From JAPOXR01 sp963664715 (lineage in GTDB: Bacteria; Pseudomonadota; Alphaproteobacteria; Rhodobacterales; Rhodobacteraceae): a stretch of DNA of 64,000 bases. The translations under genes were made by a program, and so were the position numbers. Shown piece by piece: positions 26,366 to 35,251 of this stretch. The notes under the pieces are model-generated. The model made no database searches, was not told where the DNA came from, and saw only the letters and a program-made list of their open reading frames with translations. The DNA lies in NCBI GenBank assembly GCA_963664715.2, contig CAXXUY010000001.1, positions 744,001 to 808,000 of the forward strand, given 5' to 3'. The stretch's first letter is position 1; every line of letters begins with the position of its first letter.

Positions 26366-27832
26366 CTAGGCATCGAGGTAGGCCTTGATTGCGGCCTCCG
26401 TGCCAGACTCCCAGATCCGGTTCAGCCATTGTGCAAAGACAGGCGCAAAGTCCGTGTTTCCGGCAAGGTCGCCGTAGAACTGGTGCTGGTTCAGCCAGGC
26501 CTGAGGGACTGTCCTTGCGGAGCGGGCAACGCCATGAAGCTGATTCCAGAACGGGTCGTTCGGTTCGATAACACTGCCATCCTCGCGCGTGCCTGCACAC
26601 ATCCGGGCCCAGAGCGCTTCAGCCAGCGCCAGGCCCTCGAACGGCGTGTCGCCGGCAAGTGCTTCGCGCAGGACAGGCATGATGAATCCGGTGTGGCGTG
26701 CCGACCCATCGGCGGCGACGCGGCGAGTGGTGTCGACGATCTTCTGGTTGGAAAAGCGCCTGTCGATCAGGTCCACATATGTCTCCGGAGATATGCCCGG
26801 CACAGGGCGGACATGCGGGACGATCTCCTCTCGCGCAACCTTTCGAAACAGGGACCCGATCAGCGGGTTGGCCATGCAATCGGCAATCGTTTCGACCGAA
26901 AGGATCTCGCCAGGGTTTGAAACTATCTGATGCCCACCGTTCAGGATACGGATCTTCATAGTTTCGTAGTCGTGTACGCGGTCGGAGAAGGTCACTCCCA
27001 CCTTGTCCCATTCGGGACGACCGGCGCAGAAGTCGTCCTCGATCACCCATTGGCAGAATTTCTCGTGTGTGACAGGTGCGGCGTCATCGATGCCGATCCC
27101 GTGCGCCAGATCCAGTTCCTTCGCACCGGTTGTAGGGACGATGCGGTCTACCATCGAGTTTGGAAACGTGCATTCAGCATCGATCCAGTCTGCAAGATCC
27201 GGATCGGAGAGCCGGGCCAGGGAAACAACTGTCTGGCGAAGAATCGCGCCATTGCCCTGCAGGTTGTCGCAACTCTGCAAGGTAAATGGCCTGCAACCTG
27301 CGTCGCGACGGCGGCGAAGCGCGGTTACAATTGCACCGAAGGCCGTGCGCGGGCAGTCCGGGTTTTCGGCATCATGGCGGATCTCTGCGTTGCCTGCTTC
27401 AAAGCCATTTGTCACCGGGTCGATGAAATAACCTCCCTCGGTGACGGTCAACTCCACGATCCGGATTGCCGGATTCGCCATCTGGTTGATCAGGGGTCGG
27501 TGGCCTTCTTCGACGGGAACGTATCCAATCATGGAACCCACGATCTCGGCCGAACTTCCTGCCGGATCCAACTCGATCAGAGTAGTCAGGTAGTCTTGCT
27601 CCGCCAGTTTCTGGCGCTGTGTCCTGTCATAGGCACGCACTCCGGCACCGATGATGGCCCAGTCGAACGCGAGACCCTTCTGCATCAGCCTGTGCAGGTA
27701 CCACGCCTGGTGCGCGCGGTGGAAATTGCCAAGGCCAATATGGACGATGCCCGGGGTCAGTTTCGACCGGTCGTAGCGCGGTACGACAACTCCGTTGGAC
27801 AACTTTCCCAGAGCTGCATCTGACAACCTCAT
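26366..27832 (-). CDS. mtlK: Mannitol dehydrogenase family protein
   Basis: Long-chain polyol dehydrogenase of the MtlK/UxuB/UxaB family, which interconverts mannitol and fructose or related pairs with NAD. Seen: about 488 residues, N-terminal nucleotide-binding motif IVHIGLGNFHRAHQAWYLH, central catalytic motif NGGHQIVSNPGEI following DYETMKIRILN (catalytic Lys and Asn region), and a helical C-terminal domain. ATG 27832 is preferred; three more codons are open upstream. It starts 11 bp after the SmoS-like gene stops, and the order matches the Rhodobacter smo operon, supporting mannitol, arabitol or sorbitol as substrate. Confidence 0.88.
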   Translation of the reverse strand: MRLSDAALGKLSNGVVVPRYDRSKLTPGIVHIGLGNFHRAHQAWYLHRLMQKGLAFDWAIIGAGVRAYDRTQRQKLAEQDYLTTLIELDPAGSSAEIVGSMIGYVPVEEGHRPLINQMANPAIRIVELTVTEGGYFIDPVTNGFEAGNAEIRHDAENPDCPRTAFGAIVTALRRRRDAGCRPFTLQSCDNLQGNGAILRQTVVSLARLSDPDLADWIDAECTFPNSMVDRIVPTTGAKELDLAHGIGIDDAAPVTHEKFCQWVIEDDFCAGRPEWDKVGVTFSDRVHDYETMKIRILNGGHQIVSNPGEILSVETIADCMANPLIGSLFRKVAREEIVPHVRPVPGISPETYVDLIDRRFSNQKIVDTTRRVAADGSARHTGFIMPVLREALAGDTPFEGLALAEALWARMCAGTREDGSVIEPNDPFWNQLHGVARSARTVPQAWLNQHQFYGDLAGNTDFAPVFAQWLNRIWESGTEAAIKAYLDA

Positions 27833-27842
27833 CGGCATCACG

Positions 27843-28613
27843 TCAGCTCATCCAGTTTCCGCCGTCCACGTTCAGTGTCTGCGCGGTGATATATCGTGCA
27901 TCGTCGGAGGCAAGGAACACGCATGGGTCGGCGACCTCGGCTGGTTCGCCCATATGGCCGAGTGGTACGGCAACACCAACCTCGCGCTTCTTCTGTCCCA
28001 GTTGCTTGTTCTCATATTCGGCGAACTGGGAATCGACATGGTCCCACATGGGTGTATCGATGACTCCGGGCGCGATGCCATTAACGCGGATATTGTGCCG
28101 GGCGAGTTCCAGCGCCAGCGATTGGGTGATCGAGATTACAGCGGCCTTTGTCGAACAGTAGACCGAAACATTTGCTTCCCCGCGCCGGCCAGCCTGGCTG
28201 GCGAGATTGATGATGGCGCCTCCGCCGCGCCTTTCCATGAGGGGCACGACCGCCTGGGAAACAAAGATTGTGCCGCCGACATTGACGTCATACTGACGGC
28301 GATAGTCCTCGTGCGTGATCCTGTCTATCGAGGCCATGTTGAAGATTCCGGCCCCGTTCACGAGAATATCGATCCCGCCCCACGCCTCCTGGACCGCCTC
28401 AACACCGTCGAGAATGGACTGCAAATCCGTAACGTCCATCGCGATAGCCATGCCGCTCTTGCCCAACGCGTCGGCGGTACTGCGAGCTTCATCTGCCAGA
28501 ATATCTGCAACTGCCACTTTCGCGCCGTCTCGCACGTAGGCCTCGCAGACCGCGCGGCCAATGCCGCGAGCGCCCCCGGTCACGAGGGCGACCTTGCCAT
28601 CCAGCCTCGTCAT
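27843..28613 (-). CDS. smoS: Short-chain polyol (sorbitol/galactitol) dehydrogenase, SmoS-like
   Basis: SDR enzyme oxidising hexitols to ketohexoses with NAD. From ATG 28613 it has 256 residues, the size of Rhodobacter SmoS; the start overlaps the upstream ATPase stop by four bases. Seen: cofactor motif TGGARGIGRA (residues 12-21), NAG motif in VNGAGI, catalytic Ser/Tyr/Lys in NLASQAG and YCSTKAA, and a C-terminal NVDGGNWMS tail that is distinctive for the sorbitol dehydrogenase group. SmoS-type enzymes also oxidise galactitol to D-tagatose, fitting the tagatose-directed kinase and GatZ gene across the LacI regulator. Confidence 0.9.
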   Translation of the reverse strand: MTRLDGKVALVTGGARGIGRAVCEAYVRDGAKVAVADILADEARSTADALGKSGMAIAMDVTDLQSILDGVEAVQEAWGGIDILVNGAGIFNMASIDRITHEDYRRQYDVNVGGTIFVSQAVVPLMERRGGGAIINLASQAGRRGEANVSVYCSTKAAVISITQSLALELARHNIRVNGIAPGVIDTPMWDHVDSQFAEYENKQLGQKKREVGVAVPLGHMGEPAEVADPCVFLASDDARYITAQTLNVDGGNWMS

Positions 28614-29614
28614 GCCAGTCGTGATGAGTCCGCGTCGAACCGGTGAAGCTGATCGAGGATTGGTGTGAGGTGGATCGTGTCGCCGTAATGCAGATCTACC
28701 TCGCCACCGGCACGGACCGTCACCGGTTCGGCAAATCCGTCGACAATTACGCGGAAAAATGTGTCCGAGCCCAGATGTTCGGATACGCCGACCGTGCCGG
28801 TCCAAACTCCCGACTCTGCCGAAACGTCAATATGCTCAGGCCGGATACCAATCGTGTGCGCATCATATTTTGCGGCTTCGGGGCCGTCGATGAAGTTCAT
28901 CTTGGGCGATCCGATGAAGCCCGCGACGAACAGGTTGCGCGGCTCGCGATAGAGTTCCAGCGGACTGCCCACCTGTTCAATCACGCCATCCTGCAGCACA
29001 ACGATCTTGTCTGCCATCGTCATTGCTTCGACCTGGTCGTGCGTGACATAGATCATCGTGGTGGCAAGCCGCTTGTGAAGCTCGGAGATCTCCAGGCGCA
29101 TGCCGACTCGCAGCGCAGCATCGAGGTTGGACAAGGGCTCGTCGAACAGAAATGCGGCAGGCTCGCGGACGATTGCGCGCCCGATCGCCACGCGCTGGCG
29201 TTGTCCGCCCGAAAGCTGCCCCGGCCGGCGGTCGAGATAATCGGTGAGGTTCAGCACGCGCGCGGCTTCAGCGATCCGCCGCTCCTGCTCCTCTTGCGGA
29301 ATGCGGGCCATCTTCATCGGGAAGGCGATATTCCTGCGCACCGACATATGCGGGTAGAGTGCGTATGATTGAAAGACCATCGCCAGCCCGCGCCTTGCCG
29401 GCGGCAAACCGGTGGCGTCACTGCCGTCGATTTCGACGATGCCCTCGGTGACGTCTTCCAGCCCGGCAATTAGGCGCAGTAGCGTGGACTTGCCACAACC
29501 TGACGGGCCGACGAACACCACGAATTTCCCGTCTTCGATTTCCAGGTCCAGCGGCGGAATGACCATGACTTCGCCGAAGCACTTCTTGACGCCCTTTAGC
29601 TGGATGTGTCCCAT
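28610..29614 (-). CDS. smoK: Polyol ABC transporter ATP-binding protein, SmoK-like
   Basis: MalK/UgpC-type ATPase energising the importer. Seen: 334 residues, Walker A GPSGCGKST (residues 36-44), signature LSGGQRQRVAIGRA near residue 134, Walker B FLFDEPLSNLDA, H-loop VTHDQVEAMT, then a C-terminal TOBE/OB regulatory domain from about residue 240 (IGIRPEHIDV). It follows the second permease gene by 10 bp and is coupled to the SmoS-like gene. UgpC/MalK-like ATPases can serve more than one permease, but the complete operon argues for a dedicated role. Confidence 0.92.
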   Translation of the reverse strand: MGHIQLKGVKKCFGEVMVIPPLDLEIEDGKFVVFVGPSGCGKSTLLRLIAGLEDVTEGIVEIDGSDATGLPPARRGLAMVFQSYALYPHMSVRRNIAFPMKMARIPQEEQERRIAEAARVLNLTDYLDRRPGQLSGGQRQRVAIGRAIVREPAAFLFDEPLSNLDAALRVGMRLEISELHKRLATTMIYVTHDQVEAMTMADKIVVLQDGVIEQVGSPLELYREPRNLFVAGFIGSPKMNFIDGPEAAKYDAHTIGIRPEHIDVSAESGVWTGTVGVSEHLGSDTFFRVIVDGFAEPVTVRAGGEVDLHYGDTIHLTPILDQLHRFDADSSRLA

Positions 29615-29624
29615 TATGTGTCCT

Positions 29625-30458
29625 TCACTTCACCGCGCCGAATGTCAGGCCGCGGACAAGTTGCTTCTGGCTGAACCAGCCCATGATCAGAATTGGCGCA
29701 ATCGCCATCACGGACGCGGCACTCAGTTTTGCGTAGAAAAGTCCCTCGGGGCTGGAATAGGAGGCGATGAACGCAGTAAGCGGGGCTGCCTTTGCGGCGG
29801 TCAGATTCAGAGTCCAGAAGGCCTCGTTCCAGGCAAGGATAATGTTGAGAAGCATCGTCGATGCCATGCCCGGGACCGCCATTGGCAACAGGACATGGAT
29901 GACTTCCTCGCGCAGGGATGCCCCGTCCATCCGCGCGGCCTCAAGGATCTCGCCGGGAATCTCGCGGAAGTAGGTGTAGAGCATCCATACGATGATCGGC
30001 AGGTTTATCAACATCAGGACAATGACGAGCCCGGAACGCGTGTCGAGAATGCCCAGATCGCGGAAGATCAGGTAGATCGGGATCAGCACACCCACAGGCG
30101 GCAGCATCTTGGTTGACAGCATCCACATCAGCACGTCCTTCGTGCGTTTTGCCGGCACAAAGGCCATGGACCAGGCAGCGGGAATGGCGATCAGAAGACC
30201 AAGAAAGGTCGATCCCAACGAAATGATGAGCGAATTCGAAAAATGTTTGAAATAATTCGATCTGGCCTGAACGGCCCCGTAACTTTCGGTCGTCCAGCCG
30301 GAGTTGAACAGGATCTCGAGTGGTGCCCTGATGGCGTCGCCTTCGGTCTTGAAAGACAGGATTACAATCCAGAGGACCGGGAAGAACATCAGGAGACCAA
30401 GCGCGCCAGCGGCGATCGTGTTGATGGACTTTCGGGATGTCGTGACGTTGCGTGCCAT
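29625..30458 (-). CDS. smoG: Polyol ABC transporter permease, SmoG-like
   Basis: MalG-type inner-membrane permease with about six helices in 277 residues. Seen: N-terminal cytoplasmic segment and first helix (TIAAGALGLLMFFPVLWIVIL), and the ATPase-contact EAA motif EAARMDGASLREEVIHVLLP near residue 190 with the conserved G spacing. The C-terminus LVRGLTFGAVK is standard for the family. Located between the other permease gene and the ATPase gene with about 10-bp gaps, so all are one transcript. Confidence 0.92.
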   Translation of the reverse strand: MARNVTTSRKSINTIAAGALGLLMFFPVLWIVILSFKTEGDAIRAPLEILFNSGWTTESYGAVQARSNYFKHFSNSLIISLGSTFLGLLIAIPAAWSMAFVPAKRTKDVLMWMLSTKMLPPVGVLIPIYLIFRDLGILDTRSGLVIVLMLINLPIIVWMLYTYFREIPGEILEAARMDGASLREEVIHVLLPMAVPGMASTMLLNIILAWNEAFWTLNLTAAKAAPLTAFIASYSSPEGLFYAKLSAASVMAIAPILIMGWFSQKQLVRGLTFGAVK

Positions 30459-30468
30459 GATGCCCTGC

Positions 30469-31341
30469 CTAGGCGTCCAGGTTCTTGCCGATCATCCGCA
30501 TCAGGAAGATGGCGACAATGTTTGCCAGAATGATTGCGATTACACCGCCCGCGCTGCCCATGCCCACGTCAAACTGAAGCAGCGAGGAGACGTAGATCAG
30601 GTAGGTCAGGTTGGTGGTTGAGACACCAGGCCCGCCATTCGTGGTTACGAGGATCTCGGCAAAGATCGACAGAAGAAAGATCGTCTGGATCAGGATCACC
30701 ACGGTGATCGCCCGGGCGAGATGCGGAAGCATAATGTAGACGAAGCGCGAAAGCGATCTGGCCCCGTCCATTTCGGCCGCTTCCAGTTGTTCCTGGTCGA
30801 GCGACTGAAGCGCGGTCAGCAGGATCAGTGTCGCGAAGGGCAGCCACTGCCAGCTCACGATCAGGATGATGGACAGGAGAGGTATCTGGCTGAAGAAATC
30901 GACGGGCTGCACACCCAATCCCTGGGCGATATGGCCGAATATTCCGTTCACGGGATTCATGAACATGTTCTTCCAGACGAGACCTGACACGGTTGGCATG
31001 ACGAAGAACGGCGCGATTGCCATGATACGGATGATGCCCTGGCCCCACATCGGCTGGTCCAGTAGCAGTGCAAAAAGGATGCCTCCGATTACGGTGATCA
31101 GGAGGACGCCGCCCACCAGCAACAGCGTGTTTGCCATCGCCGCCTTGAAGCTTGGATCGGTCAGGAACCAGTAGTAGTTTTCCCAACCCACGAACGGGTT
31201 GGCTCCCGGCGTGATCAGATTGTAGCGGAGAAACGAAAAATAGACCGTGAGACTCAGCGGTACGAGCATCCATCCGAGTAGCAGCACCACCGCCGGAGAA
31301 ATCATGAGCCTTGCGGCCGATCTGGAAGCCTTGGTCGCCAT
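30469..31341 (-). CDS. smoF: Polyol ABC transporter permease, SmoF-like
   Basis: MalF-type permease, 290 residues, about six membrane helices. Seen: the EAA-loop motif EAAEMDGARSLSRFVYIMLP near residues 193-212, an N-terminal helix starting at RLMISPAVVLLLGWML, and a periplasmic loop before the second helix (FVGWENYYWFL), typical for sugar-transport MalF paralogues. Follows the binding-protein gene after a 130-bp gap containing a strong hairpin, which probably lowers permease expression relative to the binding protein. Confidence 0.92.
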   Translation of the reverse strand: MATKASRSAARLMISPAVVLLLGWMLVPLSLTVYFSFLRYNLITPGANPFVGWENYYWFLTDPSFKAAMANTLLLVGGVLLITVIGGILFALLLDQPMWGQGIIRIMAIAPFFVMPTVSGLVWKNMFMNPVNGIFGHIAQGLGVQPVDFFSQIPLLSIILIVSWQWLPFATLILLTALQSLDQEQLEAAEMDGARSLSRFVYIMLPHLARAITVVILIQTIFLLSIFAEILVTTNGGPGVSTTNLTYLIYVSSLLQFDVGMGSAGGVIAIILANIVAIFLMRMIGKNLDA

Positions 31342-31434
31342 TTGTGTCTACATTATGCACTTCGATTGCATTGAAACAACTGCCCGTCAGTTTCTCGCTG
31401 CAAGGTACACGCGATCAAAAGGAAACGAGTGAAA

Positions 31435-31461
31435 CGGGTCGGCTCCACAAGAGCCGACCCG
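31435..31461 (-). other. Intercistronic stem-loop between binding-protein and permease genes
   Basis: A perfect 11-bp stem (CGGGTCGGCTC pairing with GAGCCGACCCG) closes a five-base loop in the smoE-smoF gap. Such hairpins commonly stabilise the upstream message or partly terminate transcription so that the binding protein is made in excess. There is no clear T-run, so partial rather than full termination is expected. Confidence 0.6.
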
Positions 31462-31473
31462 CCAGGGAGGAGG

Positions 31474-32805
31474 TCAGTTGATGTAACCTGCCTTGGTCAT
31501 TTCGCGAACCGCGAATTGCTGGCTGTTGGCCAGAGCCTCGTCAACGCTCTGCTGGCCGGCGAGAGCGGCCGAGATCTGCTGACCGACATAATTGCCGATT
31601 CCCTGGAACTCGGGGATCGCCACGAACTGGACGCCCGTATAGGGTACCGGGTCCCTCGTTGCGTCAGCCGGGTTGGCGGCCAGGATCGAGTTCAACACCG
31701 TCACGGCAAACGGAGCCGCTTCGACGTAGGACGCATTGTCATAGGTTGATTGACGCGTGCCCGGAGGCGCTGCGACCCAGCCCTTGGACTCGCCGACGAG
31801 CACGACATACTCCTTGGATGTCGACCACGCGAGGAATTCCTTGGCGGCATCGACCTTTTGCGAACTCTTCGGAATAGCAAGCGCCCATGCCCAGAACCAG
31901 CCGGTGCCCTTGTCGGTGACCTGCTTCGGTGCCTGGAAAAAGCCGGTCGTGTCGTGGACCGAACTCTCGTCAGGATTGAAGATGTAGCCGGCAGCCGAGG
32001 TCGCATCGACCCAGGTCGCGCATTTGCCATCGGCAAACAGCGCACGGTTTTCATTGTGGCCGTTGGCTGTTGCGCCCGGAGGACCGTAGTTGTTCATCAG
32101 GTCTACATAGTAGTTGATGGCAGCCTTCCACTCGGGGCTGTCGATGGTTGGATTCCAGTCCATGTCGAACCAGCGGCCGCCAAATGCGTTCACCAGTGGG
32201 CCGACAAATGCCATGTTCTCGCCCCAGCCTGCTTTCCCGCGCTGGCAGGTGCCGTAGACGCCATTGTCGGGATCATGCAGCATGGCGACGATCTCGGCAA
32301 ACTCGTCATACGTCATTTGCTCGCTCGGAACCTCGATCCCGGCATTTTCGAACAGGTCGGTACGATAGAAGGTAAACGAGCTTTCGGCATAGAACGGAAC
32401 CGCGTACAGAGTGCCGTTGGCTGAAAGGCCGTTGCGCACCGGCTCGAAGATGTCTGCATAGTCGTATGCGTCGCCCAGGTCGTCCAGTGCGACCAGCCAA
32501 TCCTGCGCGCCCCAGATCGGGGCCTCATAGGCACCGATGGTGATGACGTCGAACGAGCCGCCATCGGTGGCAATGTCGGTCGTCACTCGTTGGCGCAACA
32601 CGTTTTCTTCGAGAACTACCCATTCAACCGAGTGGCCGGATTGCTCTTCCCACTGTGACGACAGCTCCTGCATGATAATCATGTCGGAATTGTTAACCGT
32701 AGCAATGGTGATTTCTTCGGCGAGGGCTGCGGTTGCGGCAACCGAAACCAACGCAGAAGCACCAATGAGTCCTCTGTTCAGAGTCATCAATGACGTTGCA
32801 TTCAT
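31474..32805 (-). CDS. smoE: Polyol ABC transporter substrate-binding protein, SmoE-like
   Basis: Periplasmic binding protein of family 1 that captures a hexitol and delivers it to the SmoFG permease. From ATG 32805 (MNATSLMTLNRG, preceded by AAGGAGAAT) it has 443 residues. A signal peptide ends near AAATAALA-EE. The mature protein shows family-typical stretches such as YAVPFYAESSFTFYRTDLF and GWFWAWALAIPKSSQKVDAAKEFLAW. First gene of the operon, with a candidate promoter upstream. Specificity for sorbitol, mannitol or galactitol cannot be decided from sequence. Confidence 0.9.
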   Translation of the reverse strand: MNATSLMTLNRGLIGASALVSVAATAALAEEITIATVNNSDMIIMQELSSQWEEQSGHSVEWVVLEENVLRQRVTTDIATDGGSFDVITIGAYEAPIWGAQDWLVALDDLGDAYDYADIFEPVRNGLSANGTLYAVPFYAESSFTFYRTDLFENAGIEVPSEQMTYDEFAEIVAMLHDPDNGVYGTCQRGKAGWGENMAFVGPLVNAFGGRWFDMDWNPTIDSPEWKAAINYYVDLMNNYGPPGATANGHNENRALFADGKCATWVDATSAAGYIFNPDESSVHDTTGFFQAPKQVTDKGTGWFWAWALAIPKSSQKVDAAKEFLAWSTSKEYVVLVGESKGWVAAPPGTRQSTYDNASYVEAAPFAVTVLNSILAANPADATRDPVPYTGVQFVAIPEFQGIGNYVGQQISAALAGQQSVDEALANSQQFAVREMTKAGYIN

Positions 32806-32984
32806 AATATTCTCCTTGTTGCAGGTCATTCAGTCTGCCCGTTGATCACAGGTATCCGGATGTAAGGCGAAAGTTCATCACGATTCGACGGCTTTCGAGA
32901 ATTGAACTCGATTGGGCCGCCAGATACACACAGGCTCAAGCCACCCCATATCCTTCTCCTTGGCCAGACAGGCGCGCTACCTGC

Positions 32985-33040
32985 CCTATAGACAATAAAG
33001 GGGCAAGTCAATAAATTTCTTTACTCTTGTAAAAGTAATT
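32985..33040 (-). promoter_or_regulatory. Candidate promoter and operator of the polyol transport operon
   Basis: Reading on the minus strand, a TTGACT hexamer (33011-33006) and TATAGG (32990-32985) are separated by 15 bp, a short but possible sigma-70 spacing, about 180 bp before smoE. Just upstream of the -35 lies an imperfect inverted repeat, CTTTAC then GTAAAAG (33019-33035). Its left part, within TTTCTTTAC, recurs in the lacI-kinase intergenic region, so it may be the LacI-family regulator's site. Confidence 0.4.
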
Positions 33041-33057
33041 AGCTCGGCGCGATAAAA

Positions 33058-34083
33058 TCAAGCGGAAGCCCGGAGGACCAGCCTGCCTTCGAACAGTTCC
33101 TCTGGCCGCTCGTTGCCGTCACTCTTTCCGTCGATAAGATCGAAAAGCACTTCGACGCTCCTTTTGGCGATGGACCTGTAGTCCTGCGAAACAGTCGTCA
33201 GAGGCGGACAAGTGAACTGTGACCAGGGATGATCGTCATGCCCGGCGATGCGGATCGCGCAGCTGGGCCCGTGCCCGACGCGCAATCCCTTTTGGTACGC
33301 GGCCGCGATCAACCCGATGGCCAGGCGGTCGTTACTGCAAAGAACGGTATCGGAGGGGAGTGAGCGTTCCGAGATCAGGCGCATTCCTTCTTCACGTCCG
33401 ATATTCTCAAAGTTCCAGTCGTTGCCCGACACCCGGATCACCTGCGGGTCATGGCCGAGGCCCTGCATGGATTGAACATAGGCATCACGCCGCTTGTTGG
33501 CATTCGGATTGACCGGCGGCATCTCGAAGAAGCACGGCGGCTCGCCGGTGCGGCACAGATAGTCCACGATAAGGGGAATGCTATGGAAGTTGTCGGAGCC
33601 CACGAAAGCACGACCAACCTTCACATTGCTGTCGAAGATGACAGTGGGGACTTCCTCGGTAAAGCGCTGCACCGTCTCGAGGTCTGAACTTCGCCCCAGC
33701 GGTGCAACGAGGGCACCTGCAGGCCGAAGTGATTCCAGAGTCGCCAGAGCATTGTTTTCGAGTTGCTGCTGGCCGTGCGCGCTGAAGACAACCGGCCAGT
33801 ATCCGACGTCGATGCAAAGCCGCTCGATCATGCGCACGATCTCTGCGAAGAACGGGTCTGCCAGATAAGGCACGACGATGCCAATCGTCTTCGTGAGCTT
33901 CCTGTGCTGATTGATCGCGAAGATGTTCGGCCGGTAGCCGTATTTACCAAGCGCGCTTTCGATACGTTCCCTGGTTGACTTGCGCACGCTGTCAGGATCC
34001 TGGAAGTATTTGGAAATAGTCGGCCGGGAAATGCCGCTAACCTCGGCAAATTCCTCCATATTCCTGATTTTCCGACCCGACAT
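33058..34083 (-). CDS. LacI-family transcriptional regulator of polyol genes
   Basis: Sugar- or polyol-responsive regulator, 341 residues. ATG 34083 is chosen for the AGGAGA ribosome-binding site seven bases upstream; the frame opens further but is not protein-like. Seen: N-terminal LacI HTH (MEEFAEVSGISRPTISKYF, residues about 9-27) with the hinge region RERIESALGKYGYRPN, then a periplasmic-binding-protein-like effector domain starting KTIGIVVPYLADPFFAEIV. Lies between the transport operon and the divergent kinase-gatZ pair, and so is well placed to control both. Confidence 0.88.
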   Translation of the reverse strand: MSGRKIRNMEEFAEVSGISRPTISKYFQDPDSVRKSTRERIESALGKYGYRPNIFAINQHRKLTKTIGIVVPYLADPFFAEIVRMIERLCIDVGYWPVVFSAHGQQQLENNALATLESLRPAGALVAPLGRSSDLETVQRFTEEVPTVIFDSNVKVGRAFVGSDNFHSIPLIVDYLCRTGEPPCFFEMPPVNPNANKRRDAYVQSMQGLGHDPQVIRVSGNDWNFENIGREEGMRLISERSLPSDTVLCSNDRLAIGLIAAAYQKGLRVGHGPSCAIRIAGHDDHPWSQFTCPPLTTVSQDYRSIAKRSVEVLFDLIDGKSDGNERPEELFEGRLVLRASA

Positions 34084-34158
34084 CCAGGCATCTCCTTGAA
34101 TTGTCGCGCTGCTCGACAACCGCCGGGCGGCCTGCCGGGCGCACATCAGGAGTGATAA

Positions 34159-34180
34159 TATTTCTTTACACGCGACATGT
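34159..34180. promoter_or_regulatory. Second copy of the TTTCTTTAC motif, candidate regulator site
   Basis: TTTCTTTAC at 34161-34169, followed by ACATGT (a 6-bp palindrome, 34175-34180), lies between the divergent lacI and kinase genes. The same nine bases occur upstream of smoE at 33017-33025 in the same orientation. Shared occurrence at both ends of the regulon suggests an operator for the LacI-family protein. Confidence 0.35.
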
Positions 34181-34303
34181 ATATCCGAATAGGTGTACAA
34201 GTTGACGATGGCAGCGGTCAAGGAATTGTTGCCAGTTCATTGCCTGGAACAGCTGGCCCGAGTACGCAACGGGATGCCGCAGCCCAATCGAATGGAGGCA
34301 ATC

Positions 34304-35251
34304 ATGAAGAAGGTATTGGTTATCGGGGAGATTCTGGTCGAGATCATGGCCGACACGACCGGCGACGGTTTCCTCCAACCGCAGAAACTTACGGGACCGT
34401 TTCCCTCAGGTGCAACAGCAATCTTTGCCGACCAGGTGGCAATGCTCGGCCAGCCCGTGGCCATCGTCTCGACAGTCGGTGACGACGATTTTGGCCAGCT
34501 CAACCTAGATCGCCTCACCCGCGATGGTGTGGACACCTCCGCAGTATTTGTCGACACTGACCGCCCGACTGGTAGCGCCTTCGTGCGCTACCGGGAGAGC
34601 GGCGCACGCGACTTCATCTACAACATCCGCCACAGCGCCTGCGGACGAGTGAACATGACGGCCGCGGTCCGGACGTTGCTGGAAACTGTCGACCATCTGC
34701 ACGTCACGGGTTCGTCCCTCTCCAGTCCGGAGTTCGTGGAACTCAACCTCGAGGCTGCCAGAAGGCTGCGCGAGCGTGGCGGAACAGTTTCGTTCGATCC
34801 GAATCTTCGAAAGGAAATGCTGTCGGCGGAGGGAATGGCAGATGCAATGGCACAGTTCGTGGCTGAGACAGATTTGTACCTGCCGAGCGGAGACGAACTG
34901 ACGCTGCTGACCGACGCAAAGGACGAGAAAGGTGCGGTCGCCGAGTTGTTGAAATGCGGGGTTCGGGCCGTCGTTCAAAAGAAGGGCGCGGAAGGGGCAA
35001 CCTATCACGATGCAAACGAGACGATCACCCAGAGTGCCTTTCCCATCAAGGAAATCGACCCGACTGGGGCAGGGGACTGCTTCGGTGCCACATTCACGTC
35101 GCTTTGGCTGCGCGGTCTTCCCCCGGACAGGGCACTGGAACTGGCCGCGGCGAGCGGTGCCATTGCCGTGACGAAACGCGGCCCGATGGAGGGCGCGTCG
35201 GACTTGCCGACACTCGAAAACTTCGTTCGAACACAGCGGGGCGCCTCGTGA
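34304..35251 (+). CDS. PfkB-family sugar kinase, probable tagatose/fructose kinase
   Basis: Ribokinase-fold carbohydrate kinase, 315 residues from ATG 34304 (GGAGG site upstream). Seen: N-terminal VIGEILVEIMA, substrate-binding PFPSGATAIFADQVAMLGQPVAIVS region and the C-terminal PfkB signature DPTGAGDCFGATF containing the catalytic Asp. In Agrobacterium, similar kinases next to GatZ phosphorylate D-tagatose to the 6-phosphate. Because its stop overlaps the gatZ start by one base, tagatose is favoured; fructose or other ketoses formed by the polyol dehydrogenases are alternatives. Confidence 0.85.
   Translation: MKKVLVIGEILVEIMADTTGDGFLQPQKLTGPFPSGATAIFADQVAMLGQPVAIVSTVGDDDFGQLNLDRLTRDGVDTSAVFVDTDRPTGSAFVRYRESGARDFIYNIRHSACGRVNMTAAVRTLLETVDHLHVTGSSLSSPEFVELNLEAARRLRERGGTVSFDPNLRKEMLSAEGMADAMAQFVAETDLYLPSGDELTLLTDAKDEKGAVAELLKCGVRAVVQKKGAEGATYHDANETITQSAFPIKEIDPTGAGDCFGATFTSLWLRGLPPDRALELAAASGAIAVTKRGPMEGASDLPTLENFVRTQRGAS

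Noticed and set aside
28613..28805. Longer N-terminus for the SmoS-like dehydrogenase
   Set aside because: The added 64 residues overlap the ATPase gene and are not protein-like; ATG 28613 gives the family length and a four-base overlap.
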